A stretch of DNA of 64,000 bases from SIRX01 sp965213905 (GTDB lineage Bacteria; Actinomycetota; Rubrobacteria; Rubrobacterales; Rubrobacteraceae). Location: assembly GCA_965213905.1 (NCBI GenBank), contig OZ243922.1:2728001-2792000 (forward strand). The letters are read 5' to 3'. Of the stretch, positions 8,100 through 18,018 are shown one piece after another (positions within the stretch are counted from its first letter, which is position 1; each line of letters starts with the position of its first letter). Made by a program: the position numbers and the translations under genes. Under the pieces are notes generated by a model. The model worked only from the letters and a program-made list of their open reading frames with translations. It was not told the origin of the DNA and searched no databases.

Positions 8100-11000
8100 T
8101 TGACGACCACGCCTTTCGCGCATTTGCACTGCCATTCGGAGTATTCGATGCTCGACGGGGCGAGCCGTATTCGGGATTTGATCTCTTTCGCCAAAGACCA
8201 GAACATGCCCGGCCTCGCGCTCACCGACCACGGCGTAATGTACGGGATGGTCAAGTTCTACAAAGAAGCCACCGACGCCGGCATAAAACCCCTCTTGGGA
8301 TGTGAAGTCTACGTCGCCGCCGACCGGCACGACCGGAGCAAAGCTCCCTACTACCACCTTACGCTGCTCGCGCGCACCGCCGAAGGTTACAAGAACCTCA
8401 TGAAGCTCTCGACGACCGGCTTTCTGGAGGGTTTCTACCGCAAGCCGCGGGTGGATATGGAGATGTTGCGGAAGCACGGCAGGGGCATCATCTGTCTCTC
8501 GGGGTGTCTATCCGCCGAGGTGCCGACCCGCATCCTCGAAGGCCGGATGGACGAGGCGCGGAAGCTTTTGGAGCAGTACCAAGAAGTATTCGACGCCGTG
8601 TTTCTGGAGATGCAGGATCACCTGAACATCCCGGAGCAGAAACGGGTCAACGAGGGCCTTCTACAGTTGCACAAAGATACGGGTCTGGACCTCGTGGCGA
8701 CAAACGACAGCCACTACACCACGCGCCAGGACGCCCGGATGCACGACGCGCTGCTGTGCATCGGGACCGGCAAGTTCTACAACGACCCCAACCGGATGAA
8801 GTTCGCCGGCGACGAGTTCTACGTCAAGCCGGTGGAGGAGATGGAGCGTCTCTTTCCCGAACACCCGGAGGCCCTGGAGAACACGATCAAGGTCGTGGAT
8901 ATGGTCGAGGACGTTGGGATCGAGCTCGGCAAAACCCGCCTGCCAAACTTTCCCAAACCAAGTGGTTACACGGCGGCCCAATATCTGCGGGAGCTGTGCC
9001 AGAGGGGGCTCGTGGGCCGTTACGGGGAGCGGGCCAAGACCGCGGAGGTGCAGCAGCGGCTGGAGTTCGAGCTCGCAACCATCGGGAAGATGGGTTTCGA
9101 GGACTACTTCCTTATAGTTTGGGACTTCATCCGGTTCGCGAAGGGACGCAAGATCGCGGTGGGTCCGGGTCGGGGCTCGGCCGCGGGTTCCATCGTCGCG
9201 TACGCGCTGGAGATAACGGATCTCGACCCTTTGAGCTACTCGTTGCTCTTCGAGCGTTTCCTGAACCCGGACCGCATCAGCATGCCGGACGTGGACATAG
9301 ACTTCTCGGTGGCCGGGCGTAGCGAGGTGATGCAGTACGTTACGGAGAAGTACGGCGGCCAGGATCACGTCGCCCAGATCATTACCTTCGGGACCATCGG
9401 CGCCAAAGCGGCCATCCGGGACTCCGGCCGAATCTTCGAGTACCCCTACGGCGACACCGATAAGCTAGCCAAGCTCATTCCCGAAAAGCCCGTCGGCACC
9501 ACCCTGCGCGATGTCCTGACGCCCGGGGAAGACGGTTACGTCGCGGGTGAGAAGCACCCCGGCCCGGCACGCGAGATCATGGAGATCGCCGGTAGGGGCG
9601 AGGCCGCAAAGCGCGTGCTGGACAACGCCTTCGAGATCGAGGGCTTCGCCCGCCACGCCGGGACCCACGCCGCCGGCGTCGTAATCTCCGAGGAACCACT
9701 CACCGACATCGTGCCGCTCCAGCGCGTCAAAGACACGGACTCCGTAATGGTCCAGCATCCCATGTCCGACGTCGAGGCTCTGGGGCTGCTAAAGGTGGAC
9801 TTCCTGGGGCTGCGGAACCTGGATGTGATCGAGGAGGCCCTGGAAAGCATCCGGGAGACGAAGGGCGAAGAGCTAGACATAACGGAGATACCGCTCGACG
9901 ACGAAAAGACCCTAAAGCTCTTTTCCCGGGGCGACACCTTCGGGGTCTTCCAGTTCGAGTCGAGCGGCATGCAGCGGATGCTCCAGGAGGTCCGGCCGGA
10001 CCGCTTCGACGACCTCGTGGCGCTCAACGCCCTCTACCGTCCCGGCCCGATGGACTACATCCCGAACTTCAAGCGCGGTAAGCACGACCCGGACAGCGTC
10101 AACTACATGGACCCGCGCCTCAAGCCCATCCTGGAGCCGACCTACGGCGTCGCCGCCTACCAGGAGCAACTCATGGAGATCTCCAAAACGCTGGGCGGCC
10201 TTACCCCCGGCGAAGCCGACACGCTCCGGAAAGCCATCGGCAAGAAGAACGCCGCGATGCTCGCCACCCTCAAAGACAAGTTTATGGAGGGCTGCGCGGC
10301 GAACGAAGTATCGCCCGACACCGCCGAAGAGCTCTGGAACTGGATGGAAAAAGCCGGCGGCTACTCGTTCAACAAGAGCCACTCGGCCTGCTACTCGTTC
10401 CTCGCCTTCCAGACGGCCTACCTCAAAGCCCACTACCCCGAGGAGTACATGGCGGCGCTCATGAGCAGCGTCATGAACACCAAGGACCGGGTGCCGCAGT
10501 ACGTCGCCGAGGCCCGGGCCATGAAGATAGAGGTGCTGCCGCCGGACGTAAACGAGAGTGGCTTGCGCTTCACGGTGGTTGGTGACACCATCCGATTCGG
10601 GCTCTCGGCGGTCAAGAACGTGGGCGACGCCTGTGTGGACTCGATCATCGCCGCCCGCGAAGACGGCCCGTTCGAGGACATCTACGACTTCTGCGAGCGG
10701 GTTGACTCAATGACATACAACAAACGCACAATCGAATCGTTGGTAAAGTGTGGGGCCTTCGATTTTGCGGGCAGTTCCCGGTCGGGCATGTTGGAAATCC
10801 ACGTAAAGGCCGTGGATCGGGTCGGCAGGGGGCTCAGGGGGGCGAGCGAGAACCAGGTATGCATGTTCGACGCGACGGAGATCGCGCCGGCAAAGCCCGA
10901 TATTCCGGCCGTGGAAGACGAGCAGCGCCGGAGCCTGGAATGGGAAAAGGAGACGCTAGGCCTCTACGTCTCCGATCACCCGCTGCGGCCCGTGCTGCAT

Positions 11001-11567
11001 AAGCTCAAGAAACAAATAGACACTACGGTTTCGGACCTGGACAACTGCCGGGACGGCGCGATGGTTTGGGTCGGCGGGCTCGCCACGTCTGTGAGGATCA
11101 ACACGACGCGCAAGGGCGACAACATGGCGATGCTCCAGCTAGACGACATGCGCGGCCTCGCCGAAGTCATGGTATTCCCCCGGGTGTACGCCAACTGCTC
11201 GGAGTGCGTCCGCGAGGACGCGGTGTTGAAAGTAAAGGGCCGGGTGGAGCGCAAAGAAGGTTTGCCGCGCATCGTGGCGATGAAGATTCAAGAGCTTCAC
11301 CTGGAGCCGGGCCTGGACCCACTCTACCTCTTCGCCCGGGAATTCGTCGGCCTCACGCGCCACGAAGCCGAACGGGCGTTCGAGGTTATCGGGGCCTATC
11401 CGGGGGGCAGCCCGCTCTTTATCGTATCGGAGGATGGAAAAGAAGAGCGGATCTGCGGCGTCGAGGATTCGACGGACTTGCACGCGGGGCTGAAGCAACT
11501 GCTCGGCGTGAATTGCATCAGCTACAAACGCCCGACCCCCGAGCCCGAGATGGAGCAAGTCTCCTGA
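8100..11567 (+). CDS. dnaE: DNA polymerase III alpha subunit (DnaE)
   Basis: The 1155-residue replicative polymerase subunit. The PHP domain opens with FAHLHCHSEYSMLDG and includes LTDHGVMYGMVKFY and ATNDSHYTTRQDA. The palm catalytic aspartates are in MPDVDIDFSV (about residues 397-403) and LKVDFLGLRNLD (about 565). The helix-hairpin-helix region follows, and an OB-fold segment (AMVWVGGLATSV onward) is near residue 990. Size and order match DnaE1, not the shorter DnaE2, and no intein is visible at the usual sites. The TTG start is supported by AGGAGAGGGAG just upstream. PHP metal-ligand residues look retained, so an intrinsic proofreading-type activity is possible. It converges with the peptidase gene with one base between the stops. 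Confidence 0.96.
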   Translation: MTTTPFAHLHCHSEYSMLDGASRIRDLISFAKDQNMPGLALTDHGVMYGMVKFYKEATDAGIKPLLGCEVYVAADRHDRSKAPYYHLTLLARTAEGYKNLMKLSTTGFLEGFYRKPRVDMEMLRKHGRGIICLSGCLSAEVPTRILEGRMDEARKLLEQYQEVFDAVFLEMQDHLNIPEQKRVNEGLLQLHKDTGLDLVATNDSHYTTRQDARMHDALLCIGTGKFYNDPNRMKFAGDEFYVKPVEEMERLFPEHPEALENTIKVVDMVEDVGIELGKTRLPNFPKPSGYTAAQYLRELCQRGLVGRYGERAKTAEVQQRLEFELATIGKMGFEDYFLIVWDFIRFAKGRKIAVGPGRGSAAGSIVAYALEITDLDPLSYSLLFERFLNPDRISMPDVDIDFSVAGRSEVMQYVTEKYGGQDHVAQIITFGTIGAKAAIRDSGRIFEYPYGDTDKLAKLIPEKPVGTTLRDVLTPGEDGYVAGEKHPGPAREIMEIAGRGEAAKRVLDNAFEIEGFARHAGTHAAGVVISEEPLTDIVPLQRVKDTDSVMVQHPMSDVEALGLLKVDFLGLRNLDVIEEALESIRETKGEELDITEIPLDDEKTLKLFSRGDTFGVFQFESSGMQRMLQEVRPDRFDDLVALNALYRPGPMDYIPNFKRGKHDPDSVNYMDPRLKPILEPTYGVAAYQEQLMEISKTLGGLTPGEADTLRKAIGKKNAAMLATLKDKFMEGCAANEVSPDTAEELWNWMEKAGGYSFNKSHSACYSFLAFQTAYLKAHYPEEYMAALMSSVMNTKDRVPQYVAEARAMKIEVLPPDVNESGLRFTVVGDTIRFGLSAVKNVGDACVDSIIAAREDGPFEDIYDFCERVDSMTYNKRTIESLVKCGAFDFAGSSRSGMLEIHVKAVDRVGRGLRGASENQVCMFDATEIAPAKPDIPAVEDEQRRSLEWEKETLGLYVSDHPLRPVLHKLKKQIDTTVSDLDNCRDGAMVWVGGLATSVRINTTRKGDNMAMLQLDDMRGLAEVMVFPRVYANCSECVREDAVLKVKGRVERKEGLPRIVAMKIQELHLEPGLDPLYLFAREFVGLTRHEAERAFEVIGAYPGGSPLFIVSEDGKEERICGVEDSTDLHAGLKQLLGVNCISYKRPTPEPEMEQVS

Positions 11568-11568
11568 G

Positions 11569-13080
11569 TCAACCGCCGAGGTCGTACAACCCTCCGAACT
11601 TCTCGTTCAGGTAGTTCAGGTACGGTGTGGTGTCCAGGGGGCGGCCGGTGGCTTTCGTGATCAGGTCTTCCGGGTCGTACTTGCGGCCGTACTGGTGGAC
11701 GTTTTCGTGCAGCCAGCCTAATAGTGTCCCAAACTCGTCGCGGCTTATTTCCTCATTTATCCGGGGGTGCTGCTTTACGGCGGCCTCGAAGAGTTGGACG
11801 GAGAGGACGTTGCCGATGGTGTAGGTTGGGAAGTAGCCGAAGAGACCGGCGGACCAGTGGACGTCTTGCAGGACGCCGCGGGCGTGGTTTTCGGGGGTTA
11901 TGCCGAGGTATTCTTCCATTTTGGCGTTCCAGGCTTCGGGCAGGTCTGCCACGGAGAGGCTGTCTTCGAAGAGCGCGGCCTCTAGCTCGAAGCGGAGTAG
12001 GATGTGCAGGTTGTAGGTTAGCTCGTCGGCTTCGACCCTTATCTCCGAGGGTTGGACGGCGTTTATGGCGCGGTAGAAAGTTTCCGGGTCCGTTTCGCCC
12101 AGGGCTTCGGGGAAGGTCTTTTGCAGCACCGGGTAGTGATGGTCCCAAAAGGGCCGCGACCGGCCCACTAGGTTCTCCCACGTCCGGGACTGGGACTCGT
12201 GGACGCCCATCGAGGCGCCGCCACCGAGGGGCGTGCGGGAATAATCGGGGTTTATACCTTGTTCGTACATGCCGTGCCCCGATTCGTGAAGTGTGGCGAA
12301 GAGCGCGAGCGAGAGGCATTCGGGATCGAAGCGCGTAGTGATCCGGACGTCTCCAGGGTTCATGCCGACGCAAAACGGGTGTATAGCCCGGTCTTGGCGG
12401 CCCCGGCTCCAGTCGTAGCCGAAGGCGGTGGCGACCGAGGCCCCGAACTCTTCCTGGAGTTTTACGTCGAAAGCCCCGTGTAGGGGCCGGGCGCGTTCCC
12501 CGTCCGGTGATTCGGAGATCCGGCGTAGCAACGGAACTATCCCGGCTTTTAGTTCCCCGAACGTTTTCTCTAAGGAAGATTTTCGCGCACCGGGCTCGAA
12601 GCCGTCGAGCATGGCGTCGTAGGGGTGTTCTTCGTATCCGAGGTGTTCGGCGGCCTCGCGTTGTAGAGAGAGCAGGTCTTCTAGGTGGGGCGCGAAAGCC
12701 TCCCAATCCGAGGCTTCCCGGGCTTTGGCCCAGGTTGGCTCGGCGAGGGAGCGGGCGCGGGAGACTTCCTCCACGAGCCGGGACGGAAGCTTCGTGGATT
12801 TTTCGTGATCCCGGCGGGCGATACGGACGATGGCGCCGTCGTCCGTATCTGCGTCCAGGCCGTTGAGGGAGTCCAGAAGCCTTCTCGTATCGTCGGAAAC
12901 GAGCATCTCGTGGGCGAGCCGGGCCAGGGTGGCTAGTTGCTCGGCGCGGCCCCGGACACCGCCTTCGGGCATGTAAGTCTGCTGGTCCCAGGCGAGGTTT
13001 AGGCTTGCGGCGTCCAGGTCGCTTATGGTCGCCAACCGGTCCTTCAAACTCTGCAATTTGTCTTCGAAAGTTTTAGCCAT
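11569..13080 (-). CDS. Carboxypeptidase M32 (Taq carboxypeptidase family)
   Basis: A 503-residue zinc metallocarboxypeptidase. The HEXXH zinc site appears as LHESGHGMYEQG near residue 265, followed by the family-specific GVHESQSRTWENLVGRS. The N-terminal SLNLAWDQQTYMPEGG and the C-terminal IAATVDWSAGLFGYFPTYT-like segment (here VHWSAGLFGYFPTYTIGN) are also M32 hallmarks. It is expected to be cytoplasmic and to trim C-terminal residues from peptides. It is monocistronic, pointing toward dnaE and divergent from the oxidoreductase gene across a 166-base gap. Confidence 0.94.
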   Translation of the reverse strand: MAKTFEDKLQSLKDRLATISDLDAASLNLAWDQQTYMPEGGVRGRAEQLATLARLAHEMLVSDDTRRLLDSLNGLDADTDDGAIVRIARRDHEKSTKLPSRLVEEVSRARSLAEPTWAKAREASDWEAFAPHLEDLLSLQREAAEHLGYEEHPYDAMLDGFEPGARKSSLEKTFGELKAGIVPLLRRISESPDGERARPLHGAFDVKLQEEFGASVATAFGYDWSRGRQDRAIHPFCVGMNPGDVRITTRFDPECLSLALFATLHESGHGMYEQGINPDYSRTPLGGGASMGVHESQSRTWENLVGRSRPFWDHHYPVLQKTFPEALGETDPETFYRAINAVQPSEIRVEADELTYNLHILLRFELEAALFEDSLSVADLPEAWNAKMEEYLGITPENHARGVLQDVHWSAGLFGYFPTYTIGNVLSVQLFEAAVKQHPRINEEISRDEFGTLLGWLHENVHQYGRKYDPEDLITKATGRPLDTTPYLNYLNEKFGGLYDLGG

Positions 13081-13212
13081 CGGGACATATTAGCACCGGG
13101 CGACGCCGGAAATACCGGCCCCGGTAGAGCCGTTGGGAGAAAGGAATCGGGGGTGGCGGCAATTTAACCCTTGTGCGTAGGGTGCTAATGTCATTAAATA
13201 CTGGTCACACCG

Positions 13213-13218
13213 TATAAA
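13213..13218 (+). promoter_or_regulatory. -10 element TATAAA in the divergent region 13081-13246
   Basis: TATAAA lies 28 bases before ATG 13247, with a GGAAGGGA Shine-Dalgarno between them. The region is A+T-richer than its surroundings (ATGTCATTAAATACTGG upstream). I see no clear -35 hexamer and no obvious promoter for the peptidase on the other strand. Confidence 0.4.
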
Positions 13219-13246
13219 AGTTCGAGGCACCGGAAGGGACAGGGCG

Positions 13247-14641
13247 ATGAACAAATTTTTAAAGGGGAGTTTGGCTATCGGCGGCAGCGTGGTCGCTTTG
13301 GAAGGCTTGCGCAGGATCGTCAGCGTCAAGCCGAACCCCCGCTACGAGCCGTGGGAGCGTCCGCCTTACAGGGAGTTCGAGCACAGGATCCTCATACTGG
13401 GCGGCGGGTTCGGGGGCTACAACGCGGCGAAGAGGCTCTGCAAGCTGGTTGACAAGCGGGACGACGTGGGGATCATGCTGATCTCCAAGGAAAACTACTT
13501 TACGTTCTGGCCGATGCTCGCGGGGGTCATAAGCAGCGACATCCAGACCCAGAACGTGGCGCAGCCGTTGCGGCGGTCCCTTATAGAGGCCGGGGCCAGC
13601 TTCCGGCGGGCGACCGTCGAAGACATAGACTTCGAGGAAAAAGTGGTGACCGCCGTAGGCGAATCGGAAGCAAAGATAGAGGTCCCTTACGACCATCTGA
13701 TCATGGCCCTCGGCGGCGAGCCGGCGTATTTCGGGATACCGGGCGTCGAGGAACACGCCTTGAGCATGACGGGCATCCACACGGCGGAGGACATCCGCAA
13801 CCGGACTATAGAACGTTTCGAGCAGACGACGCTGGCCCGTGGCGATGTGCCGCCCTCGAAACTCACCTTCGTCGTTATCGGCGGGGGTGCCACGGGTGTC
13901 GAGACGTGCGCCGAGCTACACGGGCTGGTGCACGACGTTCTGGCCCCGGACTACCCGAACATAAATCCTAACCGGGTCCGCATCGTCTTGGTGGACCGGA
14001 ACGAGCAGGTTTTGAAAGAATTGGACCCGGCGCTCCGGCGGACGGCCCGCAAAAAGCTGGACGACCTGAATATAGAAGTCTTCAGTAACACCAAAGCCCA
14101 GGAGATCACCGTCGACAAGGTGATCCTGGACAACGGGCACGAGATAGAAGCCGAAAACGTCGTGTGGACCGCCGGGGCCCGGGCGAGCGTAAAGCTGGAA
14201 GACTTCGAGGAGCTACCCTCGGACGAGCGTAAAGGCCTCGAAGTGGACGAGTACTGCCGGGTAGAAGGCTACGATCACGTTTGGGGCATCGGGGACTGTG
14301 CCGCCAACATGGACGAACACGGCAACGCCATCCCGCCAAACGCCCAGGCCGCCGTGCAGGGTGGAAACGCCGTCGCCGAAAACGTACTGGCGGCGATAGA
14401 CGGCGAAGAGCTAGAGCCCTTCGACTACAAGTCCCTCGGGCAGTTGGTGGAGATGGGCAGCCAGTTCGCGGTAAACGAGGTCATGGGCGTGAAGTTCAGC
14501 GGCTTTATAGCGTCGCTCTTTTGGCGGGCAACGTACCTGTTCAAGACCGAGGCCCCCCAAAACAAGGCCAGGATCGCGGCGGATTGGGTCCTGGAGCTCT
14601 TCTTCCACCCGACCGTTACCCAGATCCGGGGTAGGAACTAG
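13247..14641 (+). CDS. NAD(P)/FAD-dependent oxidoreductase, NDH-2-like
   Basis: A 464-residue two-dinucleotide-domain flavoprotein. FAD binding is shown by ILILGGGFGGYNAAKRL (near residue 48), NADH binding by FVVIGGGATGVETCAEL (near residue 208), and the C-terminal FAD motif by VWGIGDCAAN. Residues 8-24 (SLAIGGSVVALEGLRRI) form a weakly hydrophobic N-terminal helix not usual in soluble NDH-2 enzymes, and the C-terminal 60 residues contain further hydrophobic stretches. Both fit membrane attachment. Oxidation of NADH to menaquinone without proton pumping is the likely role. A second, distinct paralogue lies at 29.3-30.6 kb. Confidence 0.82.
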   Translation: MNKFLKGSLAIGGSVVALEGLRRIVSVKPNPRYEPWERPPYREFEHRILILGGGFGGYNAAKRLCKLVDKRDDVGIMLISKENYFTFWPMLAGVISSDIQTQNVAQPLRRSLIEAGASFRRATVEDIDFEEKVVTAVGESEAKIEVPYDHLIMALGGEPAYFGIPGVEEHALSMTGIHTAEDIRNRTIERFEQTTLARGDVPPSKLTFVVIGGGATGVETCAELHGLVHDVLAPDYPNINPNRVRIVLVDRNEQVLKELDPALRRTARKKLDDLNIEVFSNTKAQEITVDKVILDNGHEIEAENVVWTAGARASVKLEDFEELPSDERKGLEVDEYCRVEGYDHVWGIGDCAANMDEHGNAIPPNAQAAVQGGNAVAENVLAAIDGEELEPFDYKSLGQLVEMGSQFAVNEVMGVKFSGFIASLFWRATYLFKTEAPQNKARIAADWVLELFFHPTVTQIRGRN

Positions 14642-14714
14642 AAGCTACGGTTCTTACACCTCTTACATTCCGGTTGCCAACCGCAGGGCTTTTGTAGCAG
14701 AATAATTCCCTGCT

Positions 14715-15584
14715 GTGGGTACGGAGAAGACAAACAGCTACAACGTGCGGCTCCTGATCTCCTGCCCGGATAAGAAGGGCCTGATCTCTTCGCTCTCGTC
14801 GTTTATCGCGATGCACGACGGCAACATCCTCTCGGCCGACCAGTACGTAAGCGACACCGGCACCTTCTTTATGCGCCTGGAGATCGAAGGCGCCGGTTTC
14901 GGCCTGGAGCGCGAGGAATTCGGGGCGGCTTTCGCCCCACTCGCCCGCCGGCACGGGATGGACTGGCGCTTGAGCCACACTGATGCGCAGAAGAGAATGG
15001 CGATCCTGGTCTCCCGTTACGACCATTGCCTCATAGACCTTCTCTGGCGCTGGGACGCCGGAGAACTCGAAGCCGGGATACCGCTCGTGATCTCCAACCA
15101 CCCGGACCTCGCCTCGCGGGCCGAACTCTACGACATTCCATTTCACCACCTGCCGGTAACCGGAGAGACAAAGGCCGAACAAGAGGCGCAGATGCTGGAC
15201 CTACTCACCGGCAACAACGTGGACCTGGTGGTGCTGGCGCGCTACATGCAGATCCTCTCCCCCAAGCTCGTAAACGCCTACCGGGACCGGCTCATCAACA
15301 TCCACCACTCGTTTCTACCGGCGTTTGTCGGGGCCGACCCTTACCGGCGGGCGCGCGAGCGGGGCGTGAAAACCATCGGCGCCACCGCCCACTACGTCAC
15401 CGAAGACCTCGACGCCGGCCAGATCATCCACCAGGACGTCTCCCACGTCACCCACCGCGACACCGTAGAAGACCTGATCCGCCAGGGCCGCGAGATAGAA
15501 CGCCGCGTCCTCGCCCACGCCGTACGCTGGCACCTCGAAGACCGCATCCTGGTAGACGGCAACCGGACGGTAATCTTCGAGTAG
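14715..15584 (+). CDS. purU: Formyltetrahydrofolate deformylase
   Basis: Hydrolyses 10-formyl-THF to formate and THF, balancing one-carbon pools. The N-terminal ACT domain (residues 8-90, LLISCPDKKGLISSLSSF) is followed by the formyltransferase-fold domain with LARYMQILSPKLV, NIHHSFLPAFVGADPY (active-site His) and TAHYVTEDLDAGQIIHQD. The 289 residues match the family. The GTG start has no Shine-Dalgarno. An inverted repeat GCAGGG/CCCTGC (14683-14688 and 14708-14713) brackets the sequence just before it and could be a regulator site. Many PurU proteins respond to Met and Gly through the ACT domain; that is family knowledge, not shown here. Confidence 0.92.
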   Translation: MGTEKTNSYNVRLLISCPDKKGLISSLSSFIAMHDGNILSADQYVSDTGTFFMRLEIEGAGFGLEREEFGAAFAPLARRHGMDWRLSHTDAQKRMAILVSRYDHCLIDLLWRWDAGELEAGIPLVISNHPDLASRAELYDIPFHHLPVTGETKAEQEAQMLDLLTGNNVDLVVLARYMQILSPKLVNAYRDRLINIHHSFLPAFVGADPYRRARERGVKTIGATAHYVTEDLDAGQIIHQDVSHVTHRDTVEDLIRQGREIERRVLAHAVRWHLEDRILVDGNRTVIFE

Positions 15585-15602
15585 CCTTTGAGAGCCGCGG
15601 AG

Positions 15603-16223
15603 CTACTTCTTCCTCAGCCGGCCGACGGCGAGGTTGACCGCTACCGCCACAACGGTCCCGTACCACGGCCACATAAATAGCGTCCCGTCGGTGCCGCCGG
15701 TGATGGCGATGTCGAGGACATCGTAAGCAGCTCTCAATTCCTCCCTCGCCAACCAAGCGACGGCCATAAAGAGGATCGCTGCGGCGGGCCACAGCCAGCG
15801 CCGCCACCACGGACGGACATCTAGGGGCCCGGCAAGAACGGACCGCCGGGTTGGCAGCCATGAGAGAAACAAGAGCATGGGTATTGTGGACCAGTGAACG
15901 GAGAGGAACGGTGTCCAGTAGAGCAAGTGAAAGGCAACCGCCGCATACGCCACCCAGAAAGACAGCGTGAACGCGTATTCCATCACGCGGTCCTTCGCGG
16001 TCCAGTCCGGGCGATCCTCTTCCGCCCACGACTCGGCAAAAGTCCCGGCGTCCGGTCCAACTACGTCCTCGACAGTTTTTCCGTTTTGCACGGCCTCTTC
16101 TAGGTGCTGACCGAGTTCGTCGGTCATCTCTTCGGCCCGGTCATGCGGTATGCGGTTCATCAGCCAATACATCTCGCACTCGGCCTGGACGTCTTTAATC
16201 TTCTTCTGGGTATCAACGCTCAA
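15603..16223 (-). CDS. HAAS-type membrane protein D (206 residues)
   Basis: Last gene of the PadR/HAAS cluster. An N-terminal soluble module (about residues 8-75) has the shared pattern C-x2-YW, RIP, EEMTDELGQHLEEAVQNGKT, VEDVVGPD and FAESWA. About four hydrophobic spans follow, with a short basic tail. The module resembles the helical HAAS domain found next to PadR regulators (formerly annotated with DUF1700-type proteins). The start is TTG at 16223-16221 behind GGGAGGA, matching its paralogues. The function is unknown; a membrane-linked signalling or sensing role is a guess from the PadR context. Confidence 0.72.
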   Translation of the reverse strand: MSVDTQKKIKDVQAECEMYWLMNRIPHDRAEEMTDELGQHLEEAVQNGKTVEDVVGPDAGTFAESWAEEDRPDWTAKDRVMEYAFTLSFWVAYAAVAFHLLYWTPFLSVHWSTIPMLLFLSWLPTRRSVLAGPLDVRPWWRRWLWPAAAILFMAVAWLAREELRAAYDVLDIAITGGTDGTLFMWPWYGTVVAVAVNLAVGRLRKK

Positions 16224-16268
16224 AGAGTCATCCTCCCTTTATCCAAAAGTTCCTGCTAATTTTTCTGA

Positions 16269-16688
16269 TTAACGCGACCTCCCCGGCCAGAACAGCCAGA
16301 CAGCGGCGACCATCGCGGCTAAAACCACAACCGAGTACCAGGGCAGCCAGGTTTCTGGAAACGGCACGATTTCGACCACCCTAGCTAGAAAAACAGTAAG
16401 CACAACCGTAAAAAGGAGGAATATAGCGACTACGACGAGTCCTATTAAGAAACGATCTTTAGGAGAATCCAAGGCGAAATCTTCTGCGTAGCGCCGTGCA
16501 AACTCTTCCACGTCATAGCCCGTTGCTTCTTCGGCTGTTTTGCCATCCTGGAACTCGTCTCGCAGGTCTTCTTCTGCTTCTTCGGCCATCATTCTGACCT
16601 GGTCTTCGGGTATGCCTCTCGAACGCCAGTGATCCTTGCAGGTGGCGACTACCCTACGAATCTGCTCCTGCCGACCATCTGTCCTCAA
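16269..16688 (-). CDS. HAAS-type membrane protein C (139 residues)
   Basis: The shortest and most diverged member of the cluster. The soluble module (residues 5-75) keeps GIPEDQVRMMAEEAEEDL, FQDGKTAEEATGYD and FARRYAEDF. Two hydrophobic spans follow (about residues 83-105 and 112-132) and the protein ends GRSR. The TTG start at 16688-16686 follows AAGGAG by five bases. A 102-base gap separates it from the preceding two-module gene, so it may have its own expression or be the result of a deletion. The C-x2-YW motif is changed to C-x2-HW here. Confidence 0.66.
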   Translation of the reverse strand: MRTDGRQEQIRRVVATCKDHWRSRGIPEDQVRMMAEEAEEDLRDEFQDGKTAEEATGYDVEEFARRYAEDFALDSPKDRFLIGLVVVAIFLLFTVVLTVFLARVVEIVPFPETWLPWYSVVVLAAMVAAVWLFWPGRSR

Positions 16689-16790
16689 CGCAACTCCTTT
16701 CTCGAAATAAACTCCGAATTTCTACTCTTTCAACCACAAGGAAAGGGCGAGGATGGTTGTGGTTGCCGAAACCAACGTCGCGTACCACGG

Positions 16791-18002
16791 TCACCGCAGC
16801 GACGCGAGAAGCGGCACCGCTTCCCTGATCCCGAAAAGGGCGGAGGCGATCCCTACTGCGAGAACCGCGACCAGCAACGCTACGCCCGCGGCAAGGAGCC
16901 AGCTCTTTCGAAGGCTCACCGTTTGCGGTTGCCGGGTTTGATCTACGATCTTACCCACGAGCGACGAGCCGATGCCGATAAAGAGCAGCACTGGAAACCA
17001 CAGTATGGGCACGTAAAGCTCCCATCCGAGAAAGTGTCCGAGCCCGGCGGCGATAGTGAAAAAGGCGGATACTCCGAAGACAAATTCGACCACGCGGTCT
17101 CTCGTAGAAGTGGGGGGCCGCTCCTCGTCCGCCCACTCTTCGGCGAAGGCTTCTACGTCGGGGCCGATCACCGACTCTACGGTCTTGCCATCTTCCACGG
17201 CACCCCAAAGGTGTTGCTCCAACTCTTCGCCCATCTCGCAGGCCTGGTCCGCCGGTATCCTGGTGTCCGTTTTCCAGTAAAAGACGCAGTCTTCCACGAC
17301 GAGGTCTATCTCGTCTTGGGGATCGAAGCCGTCGTAGAGGTAATCTGCGTCGTTCCGACTGCCGGGCCGGTACTCCAGCGTTTTTCCACCGACTACCTTT
17401 CTGAGGGCCAGTAGGACGGGGCTCGCCATCAGCAACACCGCCGTCGCCGACCACGGCCACACGAAAGCCACCTCTTCCGGGGACTGCACAAAGCGATCAT
17501 AGGTCACCGCCAGAATACCGAGGCCCAACAAACCATACCGGAGCCAGACCGGGTAAACTTCCCACATCGTCTCATCGTCGTCGGACGAAGCCCCGGCGGG
17601 ACGCCGGACCCTCATGAACAGCCACGAAAACGCCCAGGCCAGGCCTACGAAGAAACCAACCACTTCCCAACTCGCGGGCAGGCTCGCAGAACTTTGCCAC
17701 AGGTGCGCGGCCAACACGACGACGAACATAAAGGCGCTCGTGGCGGCGAACATCTCCAGAACCTCGTGCCCGACGGGCTTCCGCGGCTGCTCCAGGGCCG
17801 CCCACTCCTCGGCGAAAACGAAAACGTTTCTGCCGGTTGCGTCTTCTACGGATTGTCCTTTCGCCAAAGCTTCATCGAGATGGTCTTCCAACTCTCCGGT
17901 CATCTCGTCCACCTTGTTCTCCGGGATTCCACTGGAGAGCCAACGTCCCCGGCAGATGGTGAGCACCTTGCGGGTCTGCTCTTGTTGGCTAACGTTGCTC
18001 AA
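16791..18002 (-). CDS. Two-module HAAS-type membrane protein B (403 residues)
   Basis: Carries two copies of the module. The first covers about residues 5-75 (GIPENKVDEMTGELEDHL, FVFAEEWAAL) and the second about 225-295 (DCVFYWKTDTRIPADQ, EEWADEERPP). Each is followed by three to four hydrophobic spans, so the gene looks like a fusion of two paralogues in tandem. The frame is open upstream to 18047, but the TTG at 18002-18000 has AAAGGAG seven bases before it and restores the N terminus LSNVSQQEQ seen in the paralogues, so I use that start. The gene sits 16 bases after protein A. Function unknown. Confidence 0.7.
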   Translation of the reverse strand: MSNVSQQEQTRKVLTICRGRWLSSGIPENKVDEMTGELEDHLDEALAKGQSVEDATGRNVFVFAEEWAALEQPRKPVGHEVLEMFAATSAFMFVVVLAAHLWQSSASLPASWEVVGFFVGLAWAFSWLFMRVRRPAGASSDDDETMWEVYPVWLRYGLLGLGILAVTYDRFVQSPEEVAFVWPWSATAVLLMASPVLLALRKVVGGKTLEYRPGSRNDADYLYDGFDPQDEIDLVVEDCVFYWKTDTRIPADQACEMGEELEQHLWGAVEDGKTVESVIGPDVEAFAEEWADEERPPTSTRDRVVEFVFGVSAFFTIAAGLGHFLGWELYVPILWFPVLLFIGIGSSLVGKIVDQTRQPQTVSLRKSWLLAAGVALLVAVLAVGIASALFGIREAVPLLASLR

Positions 18003-18018
18003 AGGAACTCCTTTCGAA

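Noticed and set aside
8100..11567. Intein in dnaE
   Set aside because: Length and the order of PHP, palm and OB motifs are normal; no inserted splicing block is seen.
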